Counted from the first letter of the stretch, positions 1-8,290 are shown. The stretch is DNA of 40,545 bases from Eubacteriales bacterium (GCA_030524175.1 JAUNHC010000045.1:1-40545), one strand, 5' to 3'. The notes: generated by a model from the sequence alone, not told the origin. Translations and numbers: made by a program.

Positions 1-52
1 GAGCACACGGTTCATACCCGTGGTGTCGAGGGTTCAAGTCCCCCTCTCGCTA
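1..52 (+). tRNA. tRNA-Met (elongator, CAT anticodon), 5' end cut by the window
   Basis: The anticodon stem CACGG/CCGTG encloses loop TTCATAC with anticodon CAT at 13-15. It is followed by a T arm with loop TTCAAGT and the acceptor 3' strand TCTCGCT plus discriminator A. The D arm 5' half and the acceptor 5' strand lie outside the window. CAT could also mark tRNA-Ile2 or the initiator, but the GGTTCATACCC context resembles clostridial elongator Met tRNAs. CCA is not encoded. One A-C mismatch is seen in the T stem. Confidence 0.85.
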
Positions 53-67
53 CTTTCGGAAGTCCTG

Positions 68-92
68 AAAACCTTGTATTTACTAGGTTTTT
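68..92 (+). terminator. Probable tRNA terminator
   Basis: AAAACCT and AGGTTTT form a 7-bp stem around an 11-nt loop, and a T-rich stretch follows within 15 nt. It lies 16 nt after the tRNA. The stem is A/T-rich and therefore weak. Confidence 0.45.
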
Positions 93-177
93 GGGATTTT
101 ATTTTTTATGTTGGGATCAAATAGAATCAGAACATCAGTCCTCACATGAACGCCCAAGCATCATACATAATCAAAAG

Positions 178-234
178 AAAGAAGACCCTATGGAAAATCA
201 AGTGCAAAAGCACTGAATCCCATAGAGTCTTCTT
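178..234 (-). terminator. purL terminator (long hairpin with an inner hairpin)
   Basis: The arms AAAGAAGACCCTATGG and CCATAGAGTCTTCTT pair with a single G-T type difference. An inner AGTGC-AAAA-GCACT hairpin sits in the apical part. It lies 17 nt past the purL stop. Read on the minus strand the structure ends in a T-rich run. Confidence 0.75.
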
Positions 235-250
235 ATTCTTTGTCCGCTAT

Positions 251-3200
251 TTATTTAAAATATTCCACACCGGATTCAAAAATCTTGATATTCTGCTGGC
301 CGTAAATGTTCACAGCCACGCCGTCATCGCGCCGTTCGCTGTGCGCCATCTTGCCCAGCACCCGTCCGTCAGGGCTGGTGATACCTTCTATATTAAAGTA
401 GGAGCCGTTTACATTCCACTCTTCATCCTGTGATAATTCTCCCTCAGGAGTTACATACTGGGTTGCGATCTGTCCGTTAGCCAAAAGTTTTGTAATCCAC
501 TCCTCACTTGCCACGAACCGTCCTTCTCCGTGGGAAGCAGGATTGCAGTATACACCGCCCAGTTCTGCATTCTGAAGCCATGGTGATTTATTGCTTACCA
601 CTTTTGTGTAAACCATTTTGGATATATGACGTCCGATGGTATTGTAGGTAAGTGTGGGAGAGTCTTCCTTCTGTCCGCAGATTTCTCCGTAAGGAACGAG
701 TCCAAGCTTGATCAGGGCCTGGAAGCCGTTGCAGATACCAAGGGCAAGACCGTCACGCTCGTTGAGCAGCTTCATAACTGCTTCTTTTATCTTTGCATTC
801 TGGAAGGCTGTTGCAAAGAATTTGGCAGATCCGTCCGGTTCATCACCTGCAGAAAATCCGCCCGGGAACATGATCATCTGTGCCTGGCTGATGGCTTTTT
901 CAAAGAGTTCCACAGAATCCCGGATATCCTCTGCTGTCAGGTTCTTAAATACTTTTACATCCACCTCTGCCCCTGCACGCCGGAAGGCACGGGTGCTGTC
1001 ATACTCACAGTTAGTTCCCGGGAAAACAGGGATAAACACACGTGGTTTTGCAACTTTGTGTCTGCACGAGTAAACCTTTTTAGTGCTGTAAAGGCCGTCT
1101 TCCAGAACTGCATCTTCGTCAGCAGGTTTCACAGAGTATTTTTCTGCCCCTTCATTCTTCTCACCGGATACTGTCTTGAAGACTTTCTCCAGAGTGGATT
1201 TCCATACTTGCACTGCCTCGTCATAGGTGATTTCCGTACTTCCGTAGGAGAATCTGCCATTGTCTGTCACTTCACCGATCACAGTATAGGTGATGGAGAG
1301 CTCTCCTACCTTGCCTTCAGGCACTTCGCAGATAATATCGCCGAAACCAGGTGCGAAGAAATCTCTCGGGTCTACATTGTGTTCAATTTTAACACCCATA
1401 GCATTACCGAAGGCCATCTTGCTCACAGCCGCTGCCATACCGTGACGGTCAAGGGCATAGGCGGAAATAATCTTTCCGGACTGAATATCATTGTGAAGCT
1501 TTTCATACTGATCCATAAGTGCCGGATAGTCAGGAAGGTCATACTCATCCTTAGGTGCACGAAGCCATACAAGCCTGTTTCCTGCCTTTTTAAGCTCCGG
1601 TGTGATAATATCTCCAAGCTTTGCTATGTCCACTGCAAATGACACCAGAGTAGGGGGCACATCAATGTCATTGAAGGTACCGGACATACTGTCTTTACCG
1701 CCAATGGAAGGAAGGCCGAAACCAATCTGGGCGGAATAAGCCCCCAAAAGAGCTGCGAAGGGCTGGCTCCATCTCTTGGGATCTTCTGTCATACGACGGA
1801 AATATTCCTGGAAAGTGAAACGGATTTTTTTGTAATCACCGCCGGATGCCACGATTCTTGCCACGGATTCCGTCACTGCATAGGCTGCTCCGTGATAAGG
1901 ACTCCAGGAAGACAGATATGGGTCAAAGCCATAGCTCATCATAGTCACTGTATTGGTTTTGCCCCCTAATACAGGAACCTTAGCCACCATAGTCTGTGTC
2001 TCTGTGAGCTGGTATTTGCCGCCGTGAGGCATAAATACGCTGGCAGCTCCAATGGAACCGTCAAACATTTCCACCAGGCCCTTCTGAGAGCATACGTTCA
2101 GATCAGCAAGTGTCTCAAGCCATTTTGCCTTTATGTCATTGACATCCGGGCGTTCTTCAAATAAGTTGCCCTCTTTGTCCGGAATATCCACTTCCACTGT
2201 TGTTTCCTGATGAGCTCCGTTAGTGTCAAGAAAGGCACGTGAAATATTTACGATCTCATCCCCTCTCCAGGTAAGAACAAGGCGGGGCTCCTCTGTGACA
2301 ACAGCAACGGGAATAGCCTCCAGGTTTTCTTCAATTGCATAGTTCAGGAAGGTTTCCACATCTTTTTTGTCCACCACAACAGCCATACGCTCCTGTGATT
2401 CTGAAATAGCAATTTCAGTGCCGTCAAGGCCTGCATATTTCTTAGGCACTTTATCCAGATCCACACGAAGTCCCGGAGCCAGCTCGCCGATGGCAACCGA
2501 CACACCGCCTGCACCAAAGTCATTACATTTCTTAATAATACCGCTTACCTCTTCCCTGCGGAACATACGCTGGATCTTACGCTCTGTGGGGGCATTTCCT
2601 TTCTGCACTTCTGCACCGCACACTTCGATGGAAGCTTCTGTATGCACCTTAGAAGAACCGGTAGCGCCTCCGATGCCGTCACGTCCTGTACGGCCTCCAA
2701 GAAGGATAATGATATCGCCAGGATCAGAATTCTCACGGATAACAGCCCTTCTGGGAGCAGCGCCTAAAACAGCACCGATCTCCATACGCTTTGCTACATA
2801 GTTTGGATGGTAGATCTCTTTTACATAGCCGGTTGCAAGGCCGATCTGGTTTCCATAGGAGCTGTAGCCGGATGCTGCACCCCGCACAAGTTTCTTCTGA
2901 GGCAGTTTGCCCTTCAGGGTTTCTTTCACGGACACAGTGGGATCTGCGGCTCCTGTCACACGCATGGCCTGATAAACATAGGTACGTCCGGACAGCGGGT
3001 CACGGATAGCCCCACCAAGACAGGTAGCAGCACCGCCGAAAGGCTCGATCTCTGTAGGATGATTGTGGGTTTCGTTCTTAAAGTTAATAAGCCACTCTTC
3101 CTCTTTACCGTCAACATCCACAGGAACCACGATACTGCAGGCATTGATCTCGTCGGACTCTTCCTGGTCTGCAAGCTTGCCCTCTGATTTCAGCTTCTTC

Positions 3201-4048
3201 ATTGCCATTAGAGCAAGGTCCATCAGGCAGATAAATTTATCGTCTCTTCCTTTATAAAGAACCTCACGGTCAGAAAGATACTGGTTGTAAGTGTTCACAA
3301 TAGGAGTCTTATAATCTCCCTCCCCGAATTTTACATCTGTAAGCTCGGTAGAGAAGGTGGTATGGCGGCAATGGTCAGACCAATAGGTATCCAGTACACG
3401 GATTTCTGTCACAGAAGGATCCCGTTTCTCTTCTCCTTTAAAATAGTTCTGAATATGCTGGAAATCCTTAAAGGTCATGGCCAGATTCAGGGAATCATAA
3501 AGTTCTTTCAGCTCTGCCTCAGGCATGTCCTGGAAACCGTCAAAGATTTTCACAGCCTCAGGGTCCTGGAACTCTGTCACCAAAGTGTCAGGTTTCTCAA
3601 TTCCTGTCTCACGGGAATCCACCGGGTTGATACAGTGAGTTTTGATCGCTGCAAATTCTTCCTCTGTGATCTCACCCTCGATCACGTAAGTGGTAGCAGA
3701 ACGGATGATAGGCTCTGCATCATCCTTCAGAAACTGAACGCACTGCACAGCAGAATCCGCTCTCTGGTCAAACTGTCCGGGCAGAAATTCCACAGAAAAA
3801 ATATGGCATCCCTCTGCCGCATCAAATTTTTCCAGATACAGATCATCTATAGGAGGCTCTGCAAATACAGTTTTGCAGGCTTTTTCAAAAACATCATCGG
3901 AAATATTCTCCACATCATAACGGATCAGCACGCGTACAGCTGTCACCCCTTTAATCCCCAGATAGCTGCTGATTTCATGCTTCAGTTCCTTTGCTTTTCC
4001 GGCAAAGGCTGGTTTCTTTTCTACATAGACACGTCTTACGTTGCTCAT
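251..4048 (-). CDS. purL: Phosphoribosylformylglycinamidine synthase, single-chain clostridial type
   Basis: This 1265-residue enzyme converts FGAR, ATP and glutamine to FGAM in step 4 of cytoplasmic purine synthesis. The order is an N-terminal PurS-like region (about 1-150), two AIRS-like ATP-binding halves (conserved NFKNETHNHPT near residue 325 and a GGKDSMSGT motif later) and a C-terminal class I glutamine amidotransferase. The latter shows FPGTNCEYD, the nucleophile motif LGICNGFQAL and ASHGEGRF. The length matches the large PurL proteins of Clostridia rather than the split PurL/PurQ/PurS set of Bacillus. ATG at 4048 follows AAAGGAG at good spacing. It is alone in its transcription unit, with its own promoter and terminator. 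Confidence 0.97.
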   Translation of the reverse strand: MSNVRRVYVEKKPAFAGKAKELKHEISSYLGIKGVTAVRVLIRYDVENISDDVFEKACKTVFAEPPIDDLYLEKFDAAEGCHIFSVEFLPGQFDQRADSAVQCVQFLKDDAEPIIRSATTYVIEGEITEEEFAAIKTHCINPVDSRETGIEKPDTLVTEFQDPEAVKIFDGFQDMPEAELKELYDSLNLAMTFKDFQHIQNYFKGEEKRDPSVTEIRVLDTYWSDHCRHTTFSTELTDVKFGEGDYKTPIVNTYNQYLSDREVLYKGRDDKFICLMDLALMAMKKLKSEGKLADQEESDEINACSIVVPVDVDGKEEEWLINFKNETHNHPTEIEPFGGAATCLGGAIRDPLSGRTYVYQAMRVTGAADPTVSVKETLKGKLPQKKLVRGAASGYSSYGNQIGLATGYVKEIYHPNYVAKRMEIGAVLGAAPRRAVIRENSDPGDIIILLGGRTGRDGIGGATGSSKVHTEASIEVCGAEVQKGNAPTERKIQRMFRREEVSGIIKKCNDFGAGGVSVAIGELAPGLRVDLDKVPKKYAGLDGTEIAISESQERMAVVVDKKDVETFLNYAIEENLEAIPVAVVTEEPRLVLTWRGDEIVNISRAFLDTNGAHQETTVEVDIPDKEGNLFEERPDVNDIKAKWLETLADLNVCSQKGLVEMFDGSIGAASVFMPHGGKYQLTETQTMVAKVPVLGGKTNTVTMMSYGFDPYLSSWSPYHGAAYAVTESVARIVASGGDYKKIRFTFQEYFRRMTEDPKRWSQPFAALLGAYSAQIGFGLPSIGGKDSMSGTFNDIDVPPTLVSFAVDIAKLGDIITPELKKAGNRLVWLRAPKDEYDLPDYPALMDQYEKLHNDIQSGKIISAYALDRHGMAAAVSKMAFGNAMGVKIEHNVDPRDFFAPGFGDIICEVPEGKVGELSITYTVIGEVTDNGRFSYGSTEITYDEAVQVWKSTLEKVFKTVSGEKNEGAEKYSVKPADEDAVLEDGLYSTKKVYSCRHKVAKPRVFIPVFPGTNCEYDSTRAFRRAGAEVDVKVFKNLTAEDIRDSVELFEKAISQAQMIMFPGGFSAGDEPDGSAKFFATAFQNAKIKEAVMKLLNERDGLALGICNGFQALIKLGLVPYGEICGQKEDSPTLTYNTIGRHISKMVYTKVVSNKSPWLQNAELGGVYCNPASHGEGRFVASEEWITKLLANGQIATQYVTPEGELSQDEEWNVNGSYFNIEGITSPDGRVLGKMAHSERRDDGVAVNIYGQQNIKIFESGVEYFK

Positions 4049-4166
4049 AAGAAGCTCCTTTCTTTAAACGCAGGCCGGCGGTGCTGCTGATCACAAGGTC
4101 TGCAGTGATCCGGCGGCGATGGTGTGTTGTGAAATTCTTTTGGAGTGTTGAAGTTTTTCTGGGTTT

Positions 4167-4195
4167 ATAGTATCATAAGTAATGTCATTAGTAAA
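4167..4195 (-). promoter_or_regulatory. Candidate purL promoter
   Basis: On the minus strand TTTACT (4190-4195), a 17-nt spacer and TACTAT (4167-4172) lie about 120 nt before the purL start. The 5' leader carries a hairpin (GATCAC/GTGATC, about 4090-4110). No purine riboswitch core was found. Confidence 0.45.
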
Positions 4196-4529
4196 ATTAA
4201 TATATCTTATATTTTTTATAAGTGTTGGTAATTAAACAGGGTGCGGCCGCGGGAGGGTGGGGGAAGGGCGCGGGGGCTGATCCTTTCACTGGGTATTTCT
4301 AAAGGTCTGTGGCTGGCTCCGCAGAGGATCAGTCGCAAACTCACTGCGAGTTGCCGAACGCCTTTTACGTCCCCAAGAGACACCTGGAAGCTTAGAACCG
4401 TCCACCGCACCGAACCGCCCTCCGCCCCAGCTTTCCTTCCCCACTGCCGTTCACAACCTCCCGATATACCAAAACTCCTTCCCCACCGTTCACAACCTCC
4501 CTGTAAACACAAAAAAGAAAGGACCCCTT
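4196..4529. other. Intergenic region, C-rich on the plus strand, between purL and the LysR gene
   Basis: Base composition changes sharply at about 4236: G-rich, then C-rich and much richer in G+C than the neighbours. It contains an inverted pair CTGATCC/GGATCAG (about 4277 and 4330), a small hairpin CAAACTC/GAGTTG (about 4338-4358), and a direct repeat CCGTTCACAACCTCCC at 4447-4462 and 4486-4501 just before the LysR ribosome binding site. Open frames here lack coding character and ribosome binding sites, so I call no gene. Confidence 0.5.
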
Positions 4530-5399
4530 ATGGACATCAACCTAGAACTTTACAAAGTATTTTACTACGTAGCCACCACATTAAGCTTCTCTGAAGCATC
4601 CCGCCAGCTTTTCATCTCCCAGTCCGCAGTCAGCCAGTCTATTAAGTCTCTGGAGAAGAAGCTCAATCATTCTCTTTTTATCCGGAGCACCAAGAAGGTT
4701 CTCCTTACCCCTGAAGGAGAGATGCTGCTTTCCCATGTGGCTCCTGCCATCCGTATGCTTTCTGAAGGTGAAACCTTGCTTTCCAGTGAAAATATGCTGA
4801 AGGGACAGCTGCGGATCGGGGCCAGTGATACTATCTGCCGCTATTTTCTAATTGATTATTTCAGGCGGTTTCACAGGGAATACCCGGATGTACGGATCAA
4901 AGTGACAAACAGCACTTCTATCGGTTGTGTGGATCTGCTGGAAAACGGCCAGGTGGATTTTATTGTGTGCAACTCCCCCAACTCCCGGCTGAATCCACGT
5001 TTCCTTACGAAAACTGTACGGGAATTTACTGATGTATTTGTGGGAGATCCGAAGGCTTTTTCCATAAATGAGGAAGCTGTGAGCCTGGAAATGCTGCTGG
5101 ATTATCCCATTCTTATGCTTTCTCCCAGAAGTACCACCAGTGAGTATCTTCATGAGATATTTGAAGGGGAGGGACTTCATCTGCTGCCTGAGGTAGAGTT
5201 GAGCAGCAATGATCTTTTAATCGATTTAGCACGTATCGGCCTTGGCATTGCCTGTGTGCCTGATTACATGCTGAAAAAACAGGACGAGCTATTTCAGGTG
5301 AAATTAAAAAAACCTCTCCCAAAACGTCAGCTGATCATTGCTCATCAGGACAATCTGCCTTTGTCACAGGCAGCGGAAAGGTTTCTTGAATATTTTTAG
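4530..5399 (+). CDS. LysR-family transcriptional regulator
   Basis: This 289-residue protein is normal length for LysR. Residues 1-60 are the winged helix-turn-helix (core SEASRQLFISQSAVSQSIKS) followed by the linker helix. Residues about 90-289 form the periplasmic-binding-like effector domain (GQLRIGASDTI at its start). ATG follows GAAAGGA. The gene diverges from purL and converges with the nitronate monooxygenase gene, whose stop is 34 nt away. The 16-bp direct repeat in its leader (4447-4501) may be an autoregulatory site, which is inference only. The inducer and targets cannot be told from the sequence; the nearby flavoenzyme is one possibility. Confidence 0.93.
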   Translation: MDINLELYKVFYYVATTLSFSEASRQLFISQSAVSQSIKSLEKKLNHSLFIRSTKKVLLTPEGEMLLSHVAPAIRMLSEGETLLSSENMLKGQLRIGASDTICRYFLIDYFRRFHREYPDVRIKVTNSTSIGCVDLLENGQVDFIVCNSPNSRLNPRFLTKTVREFTDVFVGDPKAFSINEEAVSLEMLLDYPILMLSPRSTTSEYLHEIFEGEGLHLLPEVELSSNDLLIDLARIGLGIACVPDYMLKKQDELFQVKLKKPLPKRQLIIAHQDNLPLSQAAERFLEYF

Positions 5400-5432
5400 A
5401 TAAATTGATAACAGTTTCTGCAGTATTGTGGG

Positions 5433-6494
5433 TTATTGAGGGAATAATAGTGAAATTACTTCCTTTACAGTGTTTATCTTATCGGCCTGATAGGCATCGG
5501 CACCGCAGAAGAGAAGGGCTTCTTCCACTTCCCCCTTTGCCGCATGGATGAGTGCGTCTGTGATACAGTAGGGGATTTCAGCCGGGTTACATTTGTGGAG
5601 ACACTGGTGACAACGGTGAGGAATCTTCTCTCCTGCATCCACTCTGCGGAGAAACTCATTGGAAATAGCACGTCCAGGCATTCCTACAGGGCTTTTCACA
5701 ATACGGATGTCTTCTTTTTCTGCATTTACGTAAGCTTCTTTATAGCGGATGTCTGCATCGCATTCTTCTGTAGTCACGAAGGGAGTAGCCACCTGAACCG
5801 CATCTACGCCTATGGAAAAAGCATGACTTATCTTCTCTGCCATATCCATTGCTCCGGCAAGAGCAGTCGGAATCTTTACGTTATATTTCTCTTCATATTT
5901 TTTTACAGTGGAGAGGATTGCAAGCACCTCTGCCTCATAAGTTTCTTCTGTATAGCCATCAAGCTGTTCTCTTGTGAATCCCAGATGACCTCCTGCCTTT
6001 GGTCCTTCAATTACAAGAAGGTCAGGGATCCTGTTGTATTTTTTATCCCAGTATTTTAAAATCACGTTGGCCGATTTATTGGTGGAAACGATAGGGGCAA
6101 TCTTTGTATTGCTGCCCTCTGTATATTTAGGAAGCTCTGTGGGAAGCCCTGCACCCGAAATGATCAAATCGGCCCCGGCATTCACAGCCTCACGTACGTA
6201 CATCTCATAATTCTTCATAGCTACCATGATATTAAAACCTATGATACCGCCTTCTGCTGCTTCCCGTGCCTTCTGCAGTTCCTTGTGGATCGCCCGCAGG
6301 TTCGCCTGGAGAGGGTTCTCATCAAAATCCGGTTCTCTGTACCCAATCTGGGCTGCTGAGATGATTCCGATGCCTCCCTCCCTCGCCACTGCTCCGGCAA
6401 GGCCTCCCAGGCTGATCCCGACTCCCATTCCTCCCTGAATCAGCGGAAGCTTCGCTGTAAGTTCTCCTATATGCAAGGATTTATTTGTGTTCAT
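5433..6494 (-). CDS. Nitronate monooxygenase / FabK-like FMN oxidoreductase
   Basis: A 353-residue FMN-binding TIM barrel of the 2-nitropropane dioxygenase family. LIQGGMGVGISLGGLAGAVA near the N terminus, GFNIMVAM, GADLIISGAGLP, the glycine-rich VIEGPKAGGHLGF and a late VATPFVTTEECDA are all typical. A C-terminal cysteine cluster (CHQCLHKCNP, then YCIT) may bind metal. The reading frame opens 16 codons earlier, but GGGGAGGAAATC directly precedes ATG at 6494, which I take as the start. Family members include nitronate monooxygenases and the enoyl-ACP reductase FabK, and the sequence alone does not separate them. The upstream operator resembles fatty-acid regulator sites, which favours a lipid-linked role, but this is inference. 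Confidence 0.9.
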   Translation of the reverse strand: MNTNKSLHIGELTAKLPLIQGGMGVGISLGGLAGAVAREGGIGIISAAQIGYREPDFDENPLQANLRAIHKELQKAREAAEGGIIGFNIMVAMKNYEMYVREAVNAGADLIISGAGLPTELPKYTEGSNTKIAPIVSTNKSANVILKYWDKKYNRIPDLLVIEGPKAGGHLGFTREQLDGYTEETYEAEVLAILSTVKKYEEKYNVKIPTALAGAMDMAEKISHAFSIGVDAVQVATPFVTTEECDADIRYKEAYVNAEKEDIRIVKSPVGMPGRAISNEFLRRVDAGEKIPHRCHQCLHKCNPAEIPYCITDALIHAAKGEVEEALLFCGADAYQADKINTVKEVISLLFPQ

Positions 6495-6563
6495 GATTTC
6501 CTCCCCGTATCCATTCCTGACTTCCTGTATCTGAAAGTACAAGTGTATTCATTTTATATTCAA

Positions 6564-6607
6564 ATAGTTTGATACTCAAAGTATAACACAAGATACGAGA
6601 TTGTCAA
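6564..6607 (-). promoter_or_regulatory. Strong promoter with an overlapping palindromic operator for the FMN oxidoreductase gene
   Basis: On the minus strand TTGACA (6602-6607), a 16-nt spacer and TATACT (6580-6585) form a near-consensus sigma-70-type promoter. Directly downstream lies the inverted repeat TTTGA-N3-TCAAA (6568-6580), overlapping the -10 and the expected start of transcription. A second inverted repeat, ATAGTTT-CAA-AAACTAT, lies upstream at 6627-6643. The layout suits repression. TTTGA-N3-TCAAA resembles FabT (MarR-family) sites of Firmicutes fatty-acid genes. Confidence 0.7.
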
Positions 6608-6655
6608 GTATTAATAATTTTATTACATAGTTTCAAAAACTATATCAAACAGCGC

Positions 6656-6742
6656 GGACAAGTCTACTTCAACTCCCTGAATCCCTCACTCATGAAGGAC
6701 TTATACACTTTGTATGCCAATGTACATCTGCTAAGCAGAGTG
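6656..6742. repeat. Dispersed repeat, module A copy 1 plus partial module B
   Basis: 6656-6713 matches 17870-17931 nearly base for base, including the stretch CTTCAACTCCCTGAATCCCT and the end TACACTTTGT. The following GCCAATGTACATCTGC-AAGCAGAG is a diverged start of module B. It lies between the oxidoreductase promoter and the mrp terminator, outside any gene. Confidence 0.75.
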
Positions 6743-6797
6743 CTTTCATATAAGAAACAGGCCCGGCGGTAAGCCGGGCCTGTTTCTTATATGAAAG
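6743..6797. terminator. 25-bp perfect hairpin, probable mrp terminator
   Basis: Arms 6743-6767 and 6773-6797 are exact reverse complements with a 5-nt loop. The core is GGCCCGGC/GCCGGGCC, extended by AAGAAACA/TGTTTCTT and ATATGAAAG. It lies 48 nt beyond the mrp stop. Its T-runs are interrupted, so it may act in both directions or be part of a repeat element. Confidence 0.7.
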
Positions 6798-6844
6798 ATG
6801 ATTGTTCCGCGCTCATACGCTCCCGCAATCACCGCCAATACTTT

Positions 6845-7675
6845 TTACTGTGGAATCACTGCATCTGCTGCCTCAATATAAGGATTCACGATTTCATGGA
6901 AAATACCTGCATCTGCCTTAGCTGCAAATTCAGCATCAATGGGCATCTTGCCCAGAACCGGAATGTTCATCTCCGCTGCAATGGCATCAATGTTGCTCTC
7001 TCCGAATACTTTTAATTCTTTGCCGCAGTCAGGACATTTCACATAGCTGTAATTCTCCACAAGGCCAAGGACAGGTACTTTCATCATGTCCGCCATATTG
7101 TATGCCTTCTTAACGATCATTTTCACCAGATCCTGAGGTGAAGTTACAATGACTACTCCCTCCAATGGCAAGGACTGGAATGCGGTAAGAGGTACATCAC
7201 CTGTTCCCGGAGGCATGTCCACAAACAGATAATCCAAATCTCCCCATACCACATCGGTCCAGAACTGTTTTACCATATTAGCCACGATCGGGCCTCTCCA
7301 GATAACAGGAGTTTCCTCTGTGGGGAGAAGCAGGTTCACAGACATTACACGGATACCGTTTCTTGTCTCCATTGGGTAAATACCGTTGTCATCCGCTTGT
7401 GCGGCACCTTTTAATCCATACATTTTCGGGATGGAAGGGCCTGTGATGTCAGCATCCATGATTCCAACCTTAAACCCTTTAGCTGCCATACGGTTTGCCA
7501 GTGACGCTGTGACGAAAGATTTTCCTACTCCGCCTTTTCCGCTGACAATACCTACCACATGCTTAATATCAGAAAAAACATTCATCGCCTCCTGGAGGCT
7601 CTGGGGGTTGTTCTTATGTTCACAGCCCTCACAGCTAGATTTGTCGCAAGTTGAACTACTACATTCTTTTGCCAT
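6845..7675 (-). CDS. Mrp/NBP35 (ApbC) family ATP-binding iron-sulfur carrier
   Basis: A 276-residue P-loop ATPase of the MinD/Mrp group that carries or transfers Fe-S clusters to apoproteins in the cytoplasm. GKGGVGKS (Walker A variant), GIMDADITGPSIP and VDMPPGTGDVPLT are diagnostic. The N terminus has four cysteines (residues 5, 10, 15, 18), and a CPDC pair late in the chain is the expected cluster-bridging site at the dimer interface. Three Met codons lie close together. I choose ATG at 7675 because GAGG sits 9 nt before it, whereas the ATG at 7690 has no site. It is preceded by its own promoter and lies downstream of the csoR-like gene in the same direction. Confidence 0.93.
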   Translation of the reverse strand: MAKECSSSTCDKSSCEGCEHKNNPQSLQEAMNVFSDIKHVVGIVSGKGGVGKSFVTASLANRMAAKGFKVGIMDADITGPSIPKMYGLKGAAQADDNGIYPMETRNGIRVMSVNLLLPTEETPVIWRGPIVANMVKQFWTDVVWGDLDYLFVDMPPGTGDVPLTAFQSLPLEGVVIVTSPQDLVKMIVKKAYNMADMMKVPVLGLVENYSYVKCPDCGKELKVFGESNIDAIAAEMNIPVLGKMPIDAEFAAKADAGIFHEIVNPYIEAADAVIPQ

Positions 7676-7706
7676 CTTCATTTTCCTCATTTCTTTTATT
7701 TTAATA

Positions 7707-7736
7707 ATTATATCATTTATATGATGTCGGAGTCAA
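7707..7736 (-). promoter_or_regulatory. mrp promoter
   Basis: TTGACT (7731-7736), an 18-nt spacer and TATAAT (7707-7712) on the minus strand, about 30 nt before the chosen start. Confidence 0.7.
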
Positions 7737-7826
7737 AAGGGAGCCAGGGCAGGCACTGTCCTCTCTCTCCATATAGACTTGCACAAGCACGCCTGAAAAT
7801 CCAGTGCTTACCCAGGCTTTAGTCTG

Positions 7827-8174
7827 CTATTTCATAAAACGGTCGATTGCTTTTTCCAGCTCTTTCAGGGCTTCTTTGTCTCCATGCTCCACAGCATCTA
7901 CAATACAATGCTCAATGTGGTCCTGGAGGATAAGCTTACCGGTATTATTGATGGCCGCCTTTACTGCTGAAAGCTGAATCAGGACCTCACTGCAGTCACG
8001 GCCGCTCTCCACCATGCGCTTTACTGATTCCATATGGCCGATAGCTCTGGACAGCCGGTTCAGAACAGCTTTTGTATGGGCATGGCTATGTACATGGCCG
8101 TGTTCTCCATGGGTATGTTCAATAACTGTGCCGTCTTCCAAAACATGCACATGTGTTTCTTTTTTTTCGCTCAT
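7827..8174 (-). CDS. CsoR/RcnR-family metal-sensing repressor with a His-rich N terminus
   Basis: A 115-residue all-helical DNA-binding repressor. The CsoR copper ligand pattern is intact: C61, H86 and C90 match the Cys-x24-His-x3-Cys spacing, which points to Cu(I) or a related thiol-binding role rather than the Ni/Co ligand set of RcnR. The first 34 residues form an extension with many histidines (HTHGEHGHVHSHAH) that could bind extra metal; the core family begins near residue 35. No efflux ATPase or copper chaperone is next to it, so it probably acts on targets elsewhere. The mRNA leader carries the two-hairpin element at 8211-8290. The following gene is mrp. Confidence 0.9.
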   Translation of the reverse strand: MSEKKETHVHVLEDGTVIEHTHGEHGHVHSHAHTKAVLNRLSRAIGHMESVKRMVESGRDCSEVLIQLSAVKAAINNTGKLILQDHIEHCIVDAVEHGDKEALKELEKAIDRFMK

Positions 8175-8210
8175 GGTACTCTCCTCTGCATCGTTGACGG
8201 TTTTCCGCCT

Positions 8211-8290
8211 AAGGTATCTGCTTGACCTGCGGTCGATCAGCAGCGACTAACCACTCTCTCTACGGCTCGTGGTCAGTCTTCATTATATCA
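8211..8290 (-). promoter_or_regulatory. Two-hairpin leader element, copy 1 (upstream of csoR-like gene)
   Basis: On the minus strand TGATATAAT forms an extended -10 (TATAAT at 8282-8287). It is followed by hairpin 1 (8245-8278, GACTGACCAC/GTGGTTAGTC) and hairpin 2 (8218-8243, CTGCTGATCGACC/GGTCAAGCAG). A second copy with the same order lies at 35003-35085. Paired changes between the copies keep the stems intact. It ends about 40 nt before the start codon. Confidence 0.65.

Noticed and set aside
251-4048. Several long plus-strand frames opposite purL
   Set aside because: They are shadows of a well-conserved gene and have no ribosome binding sites or recognisable products.
4216-4512. Open frames on both strands in the G+C-rich patch before the LysR gene
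   Set aside because: They arise from low stop-codon density in biased sequence, lack ribosome binding sites, and one overlaps the LysR start.
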